Shown here piece after piece: positions 11,636 through 23,627 of a stretch of DNA of 64,000 nucleotides (positions are counted from its first letter, which is position 1; each line of letters begins with the position of its first letter). The notes under the pieces were generated by a model that searched no databases, was not told where the DNA came from, and saw only the letters and a program-made list of their open reading frames with translations. A program made the translations under genes and the position numbers. The DNA comes from Pyrenula massariospora (Eukaryota > Ascomycota > Eurotiomycetes > Pyrenulales > Pyrenulaceae), in NCBI GenBank assembly GCA_021030905.1, contig JAGFMI010000001.1:1674001-1738000 (forward strand). Reading direction: 5' to 3'.

Positions 11636-13604
11636 TCAAAGTTCGCTTTTCTGTTGCACAAACGATGCTTGTCGAGCTTCTGCCTCGCTCTTCCCCTGCA
11701 CCTCCTCGATCATCTCTGCGATCATATTCCAAAATCCGCACGACGATTTTGTGTTGATCGTATCGTTTATGACACCGAAATACCAATTTTCATTAATGCT
11801 CGGATCAAACTTCGCCTCCATCACGTTTTGGACCTGATCGCCCGTCCCGTTGGCGAGGTTCCACGACGGAGCGTCGGCTCCCTTCCCGGTGTTCGGGTTG
11901 CCGTACACCGCGTGGGAAGCGAGGTATTTCTGGTAGTTCTCTGACAGAGTTTTCACCAAGACTGCGGCTATGAAGGCTTCCTCGTAAGTGAAGGCTGGGT
12001 TCAAGAACTCGAGGAATTTAGTGACATCGGTGTTGGAGTTGATGAAGGTTGGAATCAGGTCTTGCGCGTGCTGTGCGGGTGGTTGTGGATCCCACCAAGG
12101 GCCTGGTGCGGGAAAACTGTACTGCATCATGTATGATATATTGGGATACGCGTCATAGAGCTGGCGCGTGTTGCAAGTGAAGGTCGAGTCGCGGATGAGA
12201 TCGCTTACGCAGCGGCGGTAGTCGCCGTTGTAAGGGGACTTGGTGCAGTTGTATCGTTTGAGGATCAAGGCGCGGACTAGGCCTAGTGCACTTTCGGGCA
12301 TGAGGTCGTCGACGAACTGGTTGAATGTTGCATTTGAGACAACGTACATGGGAGTAAAGGTGGCGGTCTCGTTGGCGACGTGGGATATCATGATAGATTG
12401 GAGGGATTTCCAGTACGTGCCTGGTGCAGTCAGTTAGACGGGGTATGAAGGTATGATGAGAGGCAGAAAGAATGTACCATTGATGAATTGGACAGCAGGG
12501 AGTTTATCCGTCCAGATTCCGTCCACAGATGGACCAAGAGGGAACAACCCTGTTTGATTGACCCTTTCATACAGCATCTGGTTGGCGCTGACAAGCTTGT
12601 CAACTTTGGCAGAACGAAGGCACTCGATGTCGAACTTATGGCCACAACCAGCGAGTTGTGAAAAGTTCTGGTACACACCGTCCAAGGTCCCGTAACGATC
12701 CCACTGCCACTCGAAAGCGGGACTTTGTAGCATCGCCCTAGAGAATAGTGGGTCCCTCTTGCCATTGGCTTGTATTAGATGATGAAGAATCGAGCCAGCG
12801 CCTGCTGATTCTCCCCACGCGCTGACGGCTGTGGAGTTGCCACCGACTTTGCCTATATATTTTTGAACCCATTCTAGTAGTAGTCGTTGATCGTAGAGTC
12901 CTGCGTTCGGAAGCCCAGCTTTTTCCATGTAGGACCCTGCCAGCCAACCAAAGGCTCCGAGGCGATAGTTCCCAGCAGCGAAGATCACCTTCTCGTTTGA
13001 TGCCTCAATTATACCTTGTCCCGAGTATAAAGGCCATTGACGCCCGAATTGGACCTTGGATCCGAAAGCATATGCACCACCATAAAGCCAGACAATTACT
13101 GGGAGATTGGCATTCGGATTTTCGAGCGCAGACTTTGGAACATATAGGTCCAGAAATAGGCAATCTTCTGACCCCGTCGGTGTTGGATCGGGTACGCCAA
13201 TTGGGTTACCTATATCCGCCCCACTCCTACCTCCTGGAGGGTTTGTGATGTTTCGAGGGTCGACTTGGTAGCAGCTGGGCCCGAATGAGCTGTCTTGGAG
13301 CGTGCTATTGTCTGCGATGGGAGCCGGAAAATTTGGGCTGCCAAAGCGGGTAGGCTTGCCTCCAAAACGGACATTCTTGAATAGGTAGATCTGACGCTAT
13401 GGGTCAGAAATATTTTCTCAATTGGAATCGAAGCAGTCAATACAGTGAAGAAGCGGGGTGGGGAAGAAGTAGGGAGCTTGCCTCAGCGTTTCCGTCAATA
13501 GGTTGAGCCTGCCAGGTGCCCCATGGGAGTGTCAAGTTCGTATTGAGAGCTCGGGCTGCCCAAAAGTAGATGCACGCAAAGTAAATGGAAGACCGTAGAG
13601 ACAT
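11636..13604 (-). CDS. Secreted type-B carboxylesterase/lipase
   Basis: Exons 13604-13482, about 13396-12478 and 12420-11636 give about 608 aa. An N-terminal hydrophobic stretch (SIYFACIYFWAARAL) looks like a signal peptide, so the enzyme is probably secreted. Family landmarks are present in order: NVRFG, EDCLFLDLYVP, an oxyanion region VIVWLYGGAYAFG, the nucleophile elbow WGESAGAGS, and the likely catalytic His in PPAQHAQDL. Many NxS/T sequons occur. It should hydrolyse ester bonds of lipids or aromatic esters; the exact substrate cannot be read. Intron 1 starts with GC (GAG|GCAAGC), a GC-AG intron; two acceptors 6 nt apart (CATAG at 13397, GTCAG at 13391) would both keep frame. Intron 2 (12477-12421) is ordinary. 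An in-frame upstream ATG at 13703 exists, but starting at 13604 places the signal peptide at the N-terminus. Confidence 0.9.
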
Positions 13605-15210
13605 GACGAAGTTTAGCTTGTGATCAGAGATGTAGCATGTGCAGGAGTAGGAAAAGTAGTTCGCAAAATTCGATCCAGATTCTGGACAATTTCCGTTTTT
13701 CAACCTTCTTCTGCTGGAATGTCTGTCCCAAGTATTAAATCATCGTGGAGGTTGTGGCTGCCATGAAGCTCCTCTGGAGCTACAAAGAGTTTCCGCTTCG
13801 GGTTTGACGGCGCATTCCCATGGCTGGCTGATATGCTCAATCCGGACGACAAACAAAGACTGCTACCAGTTTTGAGGATCCGGTAGCATCAAGACAGGGT
13901 ACCTAGTGAATAAGAAGTATTAGTCGCATGAGTCTAGACGATCTTTAGCGAGAGACGTTCTGTAGCTAGCGTAAGGAAAGAGCAGAGTAGTCATGATTCA
14001 GGAAGCAAAGCCGACGTGCGCGACTCTTCATAACACCTAGAGCGAGGCCGCATTGTGTCGATCAGCTCAAATCGGTCAAGGCACCAGCAATGATCTCCAA
14101 TAGGGACAGTATGATCGGTGACCTGCCGACCCAGACCTTTCAAGTTCCGGTGGTAATTTCAAGGCCAGGTAAAGGGCTGGCAGTGTGTCGACAGATAGAC
14201 TCAGCCATACATAGCACGCAATAACGAAATTAGCAGGTGAGATTTGCAAAGAAGGGTGCTGAGAGACCATACTCAAAGCGGTCAAGGAAAAAGAGAAGAA
14301 GCTGAAGGAAAAACAAGAACCAGCAGTCATTTCGTATATCTGCAAAAATGCTGCATCACTGGATCTCTGTCAGCTAGCCACAAACAAGCTCACGATTGCA
14401 TTTGCACCGCCCAATCGGACTGCGGCTTGCAAGACCTCCATACAGCATTCTACTGAAAGCAGCCCGCATCACGTCCTAGCCTTACTCTTTGGGCGAAAGG
14501 GGTGATCTGTTGGGTGCTTCGAATATCTAAGCTCTGAATCCGCAGTCAGGTCCCAAAGTTCGGATCCGGGTCGCCGCTTAACATTCACGTGTTGACGCGC
14601 AACCACTTCCTCCACGAAATTTTGAGTGAGTCAACGTGAAATGCCTGCTTTTTTTAACGTCCTTATTCCTGATGGGACTCTCCATTCCAATTAATAAAAA
14701 CTTCTATGATTGTCTAATTAGATTTAGTGTCTACTTTGTGCGCGATCGTCAGGATCTCTGGCGACATAGGTCGCCCATAATTCGAGGAGAGATTTGGAGC
14801 CTGTGAGAAAAGCTTCCGATAGTATGGATGAGCCTGATGCAGGTTTCTGTCTTCTTTGGTGGACCGGGGAGCTTCTACCCGCGGCATCATTTTGAAACAC
14901 TAGTACACTAAATAGCCGTTACGTGGTCTCTAAACCGGTTTTACGGTGTTCAGCGCGGTTGATTGGTCCCTCGTAAGGACATCATAACCAGTGCGTGAGG
15001 ACAGATCGGTTGGATTTGATAAGAGGTGTTGTGTACAAGATATCGATTCTCTTCGCGATGCGTGACAAAAAAGCACCAGCTGTGCCCAAAAAGACCACCA
15101 TGGTATCTCGGCTTGTTTTCCAGAAGGCCATCCAAAACATTCTATTTACCTTCAGTCCAAATGAGAATTACTGCAGAGCAGACAGACTGAAGAGAATACA
15201 AGAGACCGTG
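13605..15210. other. Intergenic: carboxylesterase promoter and SprT-like 3' flank
   Basis: 1.6 kb with only short, motif-free open frames. One reverse frame at 14076-14345 encodes a hydrophobic stretch, but I see no splice partners or family resemblance. Confidence 0.5.
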
Positions 15211-17541
15211 CTAATGCTTCCTAAAATTCGACTCCTCCCATTCACCACCTCCAGGTACAAAGCCGCTCGGTACCTCAATCGGTTGCAGATCAAATTCACA
15301 CTCCTCGCCCAGCAGATCATCCATAAACGTCGCATCAGGAATTTTGGGATACACGTTTTCCGCTGCTGTCATGACGGTTAGCCCAGCGGCATTGTATCCG
15401 CCAGATAATGGCGACGCAGGCATCGCGAGTGAGGGAGCAACGTGGAGAGGAGCCAGAGGCTCGCGCACTGCAGGCACTGGCGTTATATTCTCCTTGACAG
15501 CGGGCGTGAAATATCCCATCGCAACAAGTTCTGGCTTTTTCACAGGTGGGTCAATCTGCAGCAGTACCCCGAAGCATTTACCGCACCGTCTCTTCCCTAC
15601 ATCGATGCTCTTCGTGTGTCGACCATACCTGACACCACAACCTTGGGAATCCTCTCGTACTTCTTGAAAGGTCGTTGCTCCTGTACAGATCCACTTGTAC
15701 TTGTATTCAATCTCATAGGTATGCTTAGTTGTGATTACGCGGTCGCGGTAAAGAGGATTGGGATGATTTGAGAACCATTTGACGACTTTATCAGCCCTAG
15801 ATTTTTGCATTAGATTTGAAGAGCACGAGGTGTCTCATTTGACAACTTACAGTTCCCAGAACTCCTTGCCATGAGGTTGAATACCATGCCCATACAAGAA
15901 GTAGACTCCCATATGACAAAATTCATGGGCAAGAGTCTGAACGAGTCGTTCCGGACGGTCGACGATCTTTTCGGCGAGCTCGATGTAGGCACTTGTCACC
16001 GTGCCATTCCTGTCGGTCACCCGGTTCGCTCGTCCCGATGTCGTATTCAATGTCCTTGACCATTTCACTTCTATCCCTCCAAGATGAGCAAGCGACGTGG
16101 TCAGCTGTAGATTGAACAGATGTTTGTCGAGGTCGAGTATCATATCATAGGCCATCCGGGTTTTCTGGGCGTCCCAAACTTTCTTTTTCTCCTTCTTCGC
16201 CTTCTTAGCTGCTTGCTCGCTCATAGCTTCCATCTTGTCCTTCGAAGCAGGAGCTTTCGACTTTCGAGATTTCCTTGGCGAAGGGGACGGGTGCCTCTCA
16301 CTTGGACTGTCTTCGTCGGAATAGATAAGAAACCGTGCGATGCCACGTCCACGGCCAGGAGTCTTGCGTGGAGAGTACTGCTCGTTCCAATCGTTGATGG
16401 CTTCTGATGACCAAAAGGTGTCAATGCTGGCTCGATGAGGAGAGCAAGGTATTTGGCGGGTTTGCTTCTTGCTCGGCGAATTCAAACGTGATTTTGAAGG
16501 AGAAACTGGTGGTGGTGTTTTATAACGAGGATATTCGCTGATACTGGATGATGAGTCCCACGATGATCTACATAGGAATGAGTTAAGGTGAGCAAAAAGA
16601 CCTACTCCTTAAAAGTGTGGTGAAAAAATTTACCTTTTCACGATGGTATTTTCTGCAGGCTGCGTAAAGTCAGCATTTTCCCTCCCCCTGTGATGCCTAT
16701 TCTGGCGTGTCTTCCGACCGTTATTTAAGCGGTCGGCATCGATTTCAAGACCGGTAGAAATATTGAGTGATCTCAGTGCTTCCGACAATGGCCCGGTGTT
16801 ATCCGTATCTTCAGAAACTTGCTTATGAAGAAGTTTCGTTTTGGAACTCTTAGGATTTTTCGAAGATTTTGTGGATGGGATTGGTTTGAATGTCGAAGCG
16901 TAAGATTGAGTGACCACTCCATCATCCTCGGATTCGTTCTCATGGTAACTCAGTTCCGCATCATCGTCGACAATGAAGCCGCTAAGGTCGGTGAACGACT
17001 TGTCCTCATCACCTTCTGAATCACGAACACGTACACCGGGGCGATTTTCAAGGCCAAACCGGTAATAGTTCACCTTTTGCTTTGCCTTCCTTGTCGGTGA
17101 CCTCCTGGCGCCTGAATACACAGGATTCTGAAGCAGTGTGATCGTTGAGATGTCTTTCTGACACCTCTTCTTTGGTTGACAAGTGTTAGGATTCATAGAT
17201 GAAGCGTCCTCTTTATTCTTGCATGGTTCAGGCAAGCTTGAGAAATCGGCTGTGATCAAAGGAATATGGGGTCTCTTTGACTTCATGTGGATTTTTGAAG
17301 GGTCTGAAGTCTTTCTTGCATTTTTCCTGGGGGACGACGACAGGGATTGTGCATTTGCTGCAAGCCTTTGCAATTTTGGAGAGGAGGAGAAAGAAGCATG
17401 AGATTCATCTTGACCCGTATCAGGATTCTGCAGTATTTTGGAGTGATTGTGCTTCTTCGAAAGGGCCAGTTCCTCGAAGAGTTCCGAGACCTCAGGGAGC
17501 TCATCGTCTGAGTCCTTTTGCAAGTCGTCCAACTTGATCAT
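15211..17541 (-). CDS. SprT-like zinc metalloprotease (GCNA/Spartan-like)
   Basis: Exons 17541-16634, 16567-15851 and 15796-15211 give 736 aa. The first ~440 residues are acidic/Ser-rich and likely disordered. The SprT-like domain follows, with the HEFCH zinc-binding and catalytic motif (517-521), a third ligand region QPHGKEFW, and a C-terminal zinc-ribbon with RYGRHTKSIDVGKRRCGKC. Proteins of this class are DNA-dependent proteases or SUMO-linked factors that remove DNA-protein crosslinks in the nucleus; I infer this role here. The fission yeast relative carries an HMG box, which I do not see. The spacing between the first cysteine of the ribbon (ICTG) and the next (GCGV) is about 15 residues, longer than I expect. 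Lys/Ser-rich blocks just before the domain could be nuclear localisation signals. It is read in the same direction as the next gene, Hsp12. Confidence 0.87.
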
Positions 17542-18489
17542 TTTCGAGCAGGCAATTTAGAAACTTCAGCACTTCACTGCCCGATGGCATCCCTTCCTAG
17601 CTAAAATACACTGCATAGCCTTTAATTCTCTGGTGGCTAATAATATGTCGGAGTGGTCGCTAGCTACTTAGTGCAAGGTGAGATCGACTGATAGGGGACG
17701 TGCGTCGTTTGTGGATTGTTCGCGTTGCCGAGCAACGGCGTGCTGGGGAAAGCCACCACGACGACGTCCCATGGGAGCACTACATAGCGAGGTCTCGAGA
17801 ATAGCTTTGGAGCGAGAATCTGGCCATTGATTTTTATCAAGTTCTCTTTTACTCTTAAAATTAATCGACGGTCTTATCAGCCACGCCTCGCACCACACTC
17901 TCTCACCACGAAATAATAATTTAGCCGTACTGGGTTCAACATATAGAGAGAATACGCTCGTCTAGAAGCTAGAATTGGGCAGTCTCTTTAACCGGTCAAG
18001 TTTCAATGTGAACTCGATGGCATTCTCGTCGCTATACTACGTGTCCTGTCGGTAGTCGGAAGGGCCGATAGTATCAACGTAGTATATTACAGGAAGCGTA
18101 AAAAAGCAGGAACTTTCGAAGCTGGCGATGGGATGCATAAGAGGCATTTTCACTACACGTTGCTTTCGTGAATGAGAAACCCGCACCACGGGTATCTATC
18201 CAACAGGTTGGCAAGTAATGAGCATTCAAAATGTGGGATTATGCGATGTTCCTTGCTGGAAAGCTAGAGCAGCCGCGGAAATATTACGGTAGGGCTGTAG
18301 ATAAGTTCAATTCACAGGTAAGCATGGTGATGGCAATGGCGGAAAAGACTTTTGAAGGCATCATTCATTGGCGTGGGGTATCAATATCAATCATCACTTT
18401 GATGATGCAAGCAAGCTCCCCTGCATGCCTCTCAACGCCGACCGCCATCGCAATGTCATCAGCCAACACCATCCATCATGAAAGCGCAT
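17542..18489. other. Intergenic spacer
   Basis: It lies between the SprT-like gene start and the Hsp12 stop codon, so it includes the SprT-like promoter and Hsp12 3' UTR. I see no coding frame or RNA gene I can support. Confidence 0.5.
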
Positions 18490-18865
18490 CTAGTGCTTGT
18501 CGATACCAAGAGCGCCCTTAACCTTGTCACCACTAGTAATTCATTAGCAAGGCTCCGTGATGAACAGGCAGCAAAACCACTTACATGCTCTGGCCGGTAC
18601 CACCATGAGCATGCTCATCCGAGCTGCGCTGGGTCTTGTCGAAGATTTGCTGACCGGCACTCTTGTCGCTGTCGGGTTGAGCACCTCTGTGAGCTGTTAG
18701 TGATGGTGTGCAATTGTGAAGTCTAAAGACAGGCGCATACCGAACAGTTCGGTCGGCGGTGTCGGTAACAGACTCCTTGAGCTTCTCCTGGGTGGATTTG
18801 GAGGAGTCAGGAGTGAGCTCCTCCTTCGCCTTTGTGGTGAAATCCTTGCGACCCTGGTCAGACAT
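18490..18865 (-). CDS. awh11: Hsp12/Awh11-type small stress protein
   Basis: Exons 18865-18741, 18686-18585 and 18532-18490 give 89 aa. It begins MSDQGRKDFTTKAKEELTP, then KSTQEKLKESVTDTADR, RGAQPDSDKS and ends IGDKVKGALGIDKH, which is the full Hsp9/Hsp12 (Wh11) family pattern. Both introns have GTA donors and CAG/TAG acceptors. Without splicing the frame runs out after the second exon, which hides the true C-terminus. Family members are small, hydrophilic, largely unfolded proteins that bind membranes and accumulate massively on heat, osmotic or stationary-phase stress. The promoter carries a TATA box and a stress element (listed separately), in keeping with that. I am confident of the identity; the symbol follows Aspergillus use. 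Confidence 0.93.
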
Positions 18866-20197
18866 GACGAAGATTGGTGTTTGAAGTGCTGGTTTGTTAT
18901 GGCAAGGTTGAATTTGTTTAGTATAAAGTTTGTTGGGAGCGTATGTTGGATGGAAGACTTGGTTAGTCGAAGGGCCGAAGAGCTTTATAAGTAGACAGTT
19001 GAATTGGCAATGACGTAGCGTACGTCTCACTGTCCTTCACCCCTTGGGTTCCTGGAGAGAGATTCCGGGCAGGCGTTACCAGACACGGTGGTCTGGTGAC
19101 CGGTTCCTGATTCCTGGACGAAGGGCCCAGCCAACCGGCTGTTTGCAAGCTTCTAGAGGGCATTCACGGAGGCTACTCGTCATCGCCCCGATTTGGAGCA
19201 AGTGAGAGTATGGTTTGGAGGTTTTGACACGGCGGAAGACTGGCCCGGCCAATTGGCTGATCGCCCGTTGCGGCTGTTCCTGGCTGGGGCATCCAATATG
19301 ACGTGCTGCCAGAGGGTCAAGGCGTGTCTTTGTTGGCTTTCACGCACTACGTCAAGCGCTTTCTGAAACCGGAGGAATGGCCAAGATGACGATGCTGACA
19401 TGGGCCATGTGATGAGGACCTAATTTCGCCTTTCACTTGCTTCTCCAAGTCTCTCGAAGACCAACTTTCACGTTTGCAGGGGGTAGGCACTGCTTCCGGA
19501 ACCGCCGCCGCAGGGCGTCATTGTGGCGTTTGCGGGGGAGGCGCATTGGGAGTGGCACAGTCACGTGAATTGGTTTTCAGACACCGGGGTGGGCAAGCGT
19601 TCTTCATGTGAAGAGAATCACGAAGGAATCATACAAGGAAAGGCGAACTCAACGTAGAATCGGACATTGGCTCCGACTCATGACTAAGAGGAAGAGTGCC
19701 CTTCGATAATAATACGCTTTCCCAGCTCGACGGAGGTCCGGGTACATAGTAAAGTCTCTAAATCTAGAGTCTCTTTAACTTGGTGGATGGTGCATAAATT
19801 AGACCACATTGCGAGACTAGCCACGGATTTCTCCCTGTGGGCAGAATAATGTGGTAATAACAACTATCGAGACATCTCTCTCTAGAAAGCAGTCAAGTCT
19901 GCAAATTCTTAGCGACAAGCACAGTCTAGATCCGGCCTAGCCTTAGATTTCTCCGCCTTGACTCATGCAAGATCTCTTTCAGCCCCGGCGTCGATCTATC
20001 GACCACTCATTTCGACATGACTTTGGGAGGTTGCAGATCTGCCCACAGGTCGGCCACCACACCACACATATCCCTTTTGTCTCACTTCCCTCCCTTCTGT
20101 TTCCATACACCGACTTTCCAGATTTACGACTCCCCGCACCCATGTCCTCATGTTACCACTACCCCACTTTGAGTCGAAGTAAAATCAAAAGTGTTCC
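18866..20197. other. Divergent intergenic region between hsp12 and the NYN gene
   Basis: 1.3 kb between two divergently transcribed genes. The hsp12-proximal end holds the promoter motifs described separately. A pyrimidine-rich stretch at 20060-20130 just before the NYN gene is typical of a fungal transcription start region. No coding frame is supported. Confidence 0.5.
18983..19044 (-). promoter_or_regulatory. TATA box and STRE-like site of hsp12
   Basis: On the minus strand TATAAAG occupies 18989-18983, about 120 nt upstream of the ATG, and AGGGG (the stress response element core) lies at 19044-19040, about 50 nt further upstream. A run of TTC/GAA triplets at 19104-19122 and a TTCCGGAA at 19494-19501 resemble loose heat-shock elements. 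These are motif matches only. Confidence 0.5.
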
Positions 20198-21776
20198 ATG
20201 CCACCAGCGCTTGTGAGCTCGCCTTGGGATCTAACACCCGCAATCGATCTCCTCAAGACCCTTAGTGTCTCGAAGGAACGAGAACCTTTATGGCTTCCCG
20301 CATTCGATGTCGGTGGAGACACCCCAGAGGCAAATGAAGCAAGCCTTGGGGATTTTGAGAGGGTTTTCGAGTTTCTTGAACGTAACAAAATAACAAGAGA
20401 CGTCAAAGATGAGCATAACCCGAGTCATCCACCAATCGTTGAGAATTATTTATATCACAACAATGAGAAAGCAACTCGAGACAAGGCTGTCCGTTGGCGG
20501 GATCAAGATACCGGTACAGACTTAGAGGATAGAGATGAGCTAGCTCCTTATAATACTGCTGCTGCTCTTCGCCAACGGAAGAGAGGTGCGAAAAGGGCGA
20601 GAAAGAGAGCGAAAGGCACATCATTGCTCCAGAACGAAGTAGCAGAGCCTGGTCACCAACTCGTGACAGAATCTGCAACGGATTTTGATGAGAGCGATGA
20701 AGAATTAGAGCAGCTTCGTCATTCTCCAGACCGAAGGGCTGTCATTCAAAGCATCCTGAATCCTGCATCGGCTGCTGCTCGGGCTACGTCTCCGCCTTCT
20801 TCGCCGTCTCCTCCCAAGGCATCTACGATCTCAATCCTAAAGCGTGAATGGCCTGTTGCAGATCCATTTCACTACCATCTGAATGAGAAGCTCTCTATAC
20901 GAAAGTCACAGATTCGAATAGAACCGATTGATGGCCTGGATACGAAACAACGAAAATTGAATCTAATCTCGGCTTTGAGTGATAATTTTCCCGAGGAGAA
21001 AAAATTGCTTGCGAACTCTGGCATTTCTGACCCTAATTTTGCGGCGGTTAATACCTCCATTGCTGGAATACACGTTTTCATCGATATTTCAAATGTGAGT
21101 AGAACGACGGGAAAAATGGGCAAACTGACAATGCTAGATTATGATTGGATTTCACGATTGCCTGAAGTTGGCCCGAGATCTGCCTATAACAGATCGCGTA
21201 CGCCGTGTACCAATGTCATTTCACAATTTTTCTCTCCTTCTTGAGCGCGGCCGTCCAGCTGCGAAACGAGCTCTCGTTGGCTCGGATAAGTATCCTGCCA
21301 TCGAGGAAGCTAGAACTCTTGGCTACGAAACAAATATCCTTGAGCGAGTGCACAAAGCCAAAGAGCTTACGCCTCGGCAGAAACGTTTTAGAAACGGAAA
21401 CGGCACCTCGGGAGCTTCCAGCGGTTCAGAAACGGACCGCAGGCCTACTCCCGCGAAATGGGTCGAGCAAGGTGTCGATGAGCTTCTCCACATGAAGATG
21501 CTGGAAAGTCTTGTTGATGCCTCGAGACCGTCCACGATTGTACTGGCCACTGGAGATGCAGCTGAAGCCGAGTTCTCTGCTGGATTCATGAGAATGGTCG
21601 AGCGAGCACTTGAGAAAGGCTGGATGGTTGAACTTGTTAGCTTCAAGCTTAATACCAGTGGCCTCTACAAAAGACGAGAGTTTCGATCGAAGTGGGGAGA
21701 GATGTTCAAATGGATTCAGCTGGATGGGTATGTGGAGAGTCTTCTCGGGTATGAAGACGACACGTCTGTGTCTTGA
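20198..21776 (+). CDS. NYN-domain (PIN-like ribonuclease fold) protein
   Basis: Exons 20198-21094 and 21138-21776 give 511 aa. The single 43-bp intron splits HVFIDISN|IMIGFHDCLK, restoring the first conserved acidic strand of a NYN domain (limkain-b1 type). Later blocks STIVLATGDAAEAEFS and GWMVELVSF match the second acidic motif and following strand of the fold, so the candidate metal-binding acids are present (FID, TGDA). The first ~290 residues are charged and low complexity with a basic cluster KRGAKRARKRAKG (possible nuclear signal). NYN proteins are predicted RNases or RNA-binding proteins; a role in RNA processing is inference only. The ATG at 20198 is the first in frame after a stop. 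Confidence 0.85.
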
Positions 21777-22340
21777 GCAGTCTTCATCGTGTTGACTCCC
21801 TCTATGTCTATTCGGGATGTGCACGAGAAGCGTACACTTTTCCTCGCGTTCCCCGAACCGGGCAAATTATCTTAAGTACAATTATTTTTCAGAGTGGTAA
21901 CATTTCATAAAATGTGTCATTAAGTCTGTTTTGGTATGATCTTGACTAAACCATCCACTGTTAAGATTATTGGACGAGGGCATATGGAGGCTTCGGTTCG
22001 GGGTTTCCCTTCATATATGAGTTCCTCGTAGTTCGTCTTTTATTACAAGCATAGCTTTATAGCTCTCAAATTCAGATATTGCTTCTTACACAGATGCCTA
22101 CCAACGACGCCAGCCACATCTATTGCCAAGGAAGAATTGATATATATCACGGACGGTCAAGCAAGTCCCACAGGGAGCATACCTCACGGTACTAATTTTC
22201 TCCGCTTGGCATCAGATGTAGCATACGGCTTTTGGAAATCACTTCAACAACACATGTGCATAAACATTTAAATTCCAAATCATGCTGGGTATCATATGCA
22301 AACCAAATCTATGCTCGAATACTCCGCCCCACAACACACA
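21777..22340. other. Convergent intergenic spacer
   Basis: It holds the 3' ends of the NYN and SYS1 genes. It is AT-rich near 21880-22080, as expected for 3' UTR and polyadenylation signals. Nothing else is seen. Confidence 0.55.
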
Positions 22341-22970
22341 TCAACTACTACTCCCCTCCCCCCTCTCCTCAGCACCCACCATCTCATAACTCCCACCCCC
22401 ATCACCCAACGGTGCCGCCTTCTTGCCCCCTCCTCCCCCAAAATTGATCGGCCTCAACTCCCTCCACCGACACGCCCACATCCCGCCCACAACCATCCCC
22501 GCGGCACTCCCCGCCTGCAACCCCCACCACAGCACATTACTCGGCACCGCGCGCACGTACCCGGTCGTGACGAGGAGGTGTATGAAGTGCACCGTCAGCG
22601 CGAAGTCGGGGACGAGCTTCGACCGCGCCACGATTAATAGTAAATATATCACCCTGTTATTCCCCTTTGCGTTAGCCCACCATCGAAGCAGAAATCTACT
22701 AGTAAGGGAAGGAGGAACCTACCCAAACCCTCCACCCCCAACAGCACTAACCCCCCCAACCAACCACCCGAGCGTCGTATCCCCCCGGACCCGTCGCCAG
22801 TCAAACACGAGCCCAATCTCAAACGGCGCGCCGGCCACGAGCACGGTGAAGAGGACGAGCAGGGTGACGGTGAGGTAGTGGGCGAGCTGGAGGGCGAGGA
22901 TCTTGAGCAGGATGCGGGTTGGGGGGAGGTCGTGGAGGGCTCCCGGGGGTGGGGGACGGCGGCGGGGCAT
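22341..22970 (-). CDS. SYS1: SYS1 Golgi integral membrane protein
   Basis: Exons 22970-22723 and 22653-22341 give 186 aa. Four hydrophobic segments are visible: LQLAHYLTVTLLVLFTVLVA, a weaker one around LGWLVGGVSAVGG, VIYLLLIVA, and WWGLQAGSAAGMVVGG. The block DFALTVHFIHLL, together with NVLWWGLQA, matches the SYS1 signature seen from human to yeast. SYS1 sits in the trans-Golgi and recruits the Arl3/ARFRP1 GTPase, which then loads Arl1 and golgins. The intron (70 bp) splits a Gly codon and fuses GGGGFG to VIYLL. The C-terminal tail is Gly-rich and unconserved. The length fits the family. Confidence 0.88.
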
Positions 22971-23627
22971 GTACGTAAAAGGGTTTTTTTTCTGTAGTGG
23001 AGGGGAGGGCGGGAGGTTGAAGGAGGAGGCTATCGTGGAGGTAGAGAGAGGGAGGGTGGTGTGAATCTGAGGGTGGTGGGGAGTTGGATGGCGGTGGAGG
23101 GCATCGGGAATGGCGGATGGGACGGGGTGGGATGCTCGAGACGATGATATCGCAGGAGGATAGATTGGTTTTAGACGGTCAAATTCATAATGGGATTGAA
23201 GGAAAGTCGAGAAATCTTAGACGAGGGGTGTCCTGGGCGCTGTAGAAGTAATAAAATTCCGAGTCATCGGGGTAGCTTAACACCAGCTCATTCATAACTT
23301 TTTCGGAGTGCAGGCGCGGAGGAAAACGCGCTAAACCTGACAGGGAGTACACATAGATCGTTGTCACACTTTTCTTAATCAGTGGGAACGAATGATGTGT
23401 AATAAAAATTATCCACATTCAGATATTCACACTTAGATATCTAGACTATCCCTCCAAACACCGTGTTGTCTCTATCCAGGTATCCGATCACCATCCCAAC
23501 AGTCCAGGGTATCCATCCTTGTTCCTACCGAGTCCCTTCGCTGCCATTTTCTCTCCTAAAGGTGATGTTTCCACTAATCCTCCTGTGCTTCGGAAATAGA
23601 AATCTTGATATTGGTATGTGTAGGTAC
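22971..23627. other. Intergenic spacer (SYS1 promoter, TPS2 3' flank)
   Basis: Purine-rich on the + strand next to SYS1 (22990-23130), which is pyrimidine-rich on the SYS1 sense strand as expected for a fungal core promoter. No gene seen. Confidence 0.5.

Noticed and set aside
14076-14345. Reverse ORF with hydrophobic stretch, possible small membrane protein
   Set aside because: No conserved motif, no splice signals, and only short frames surround it.
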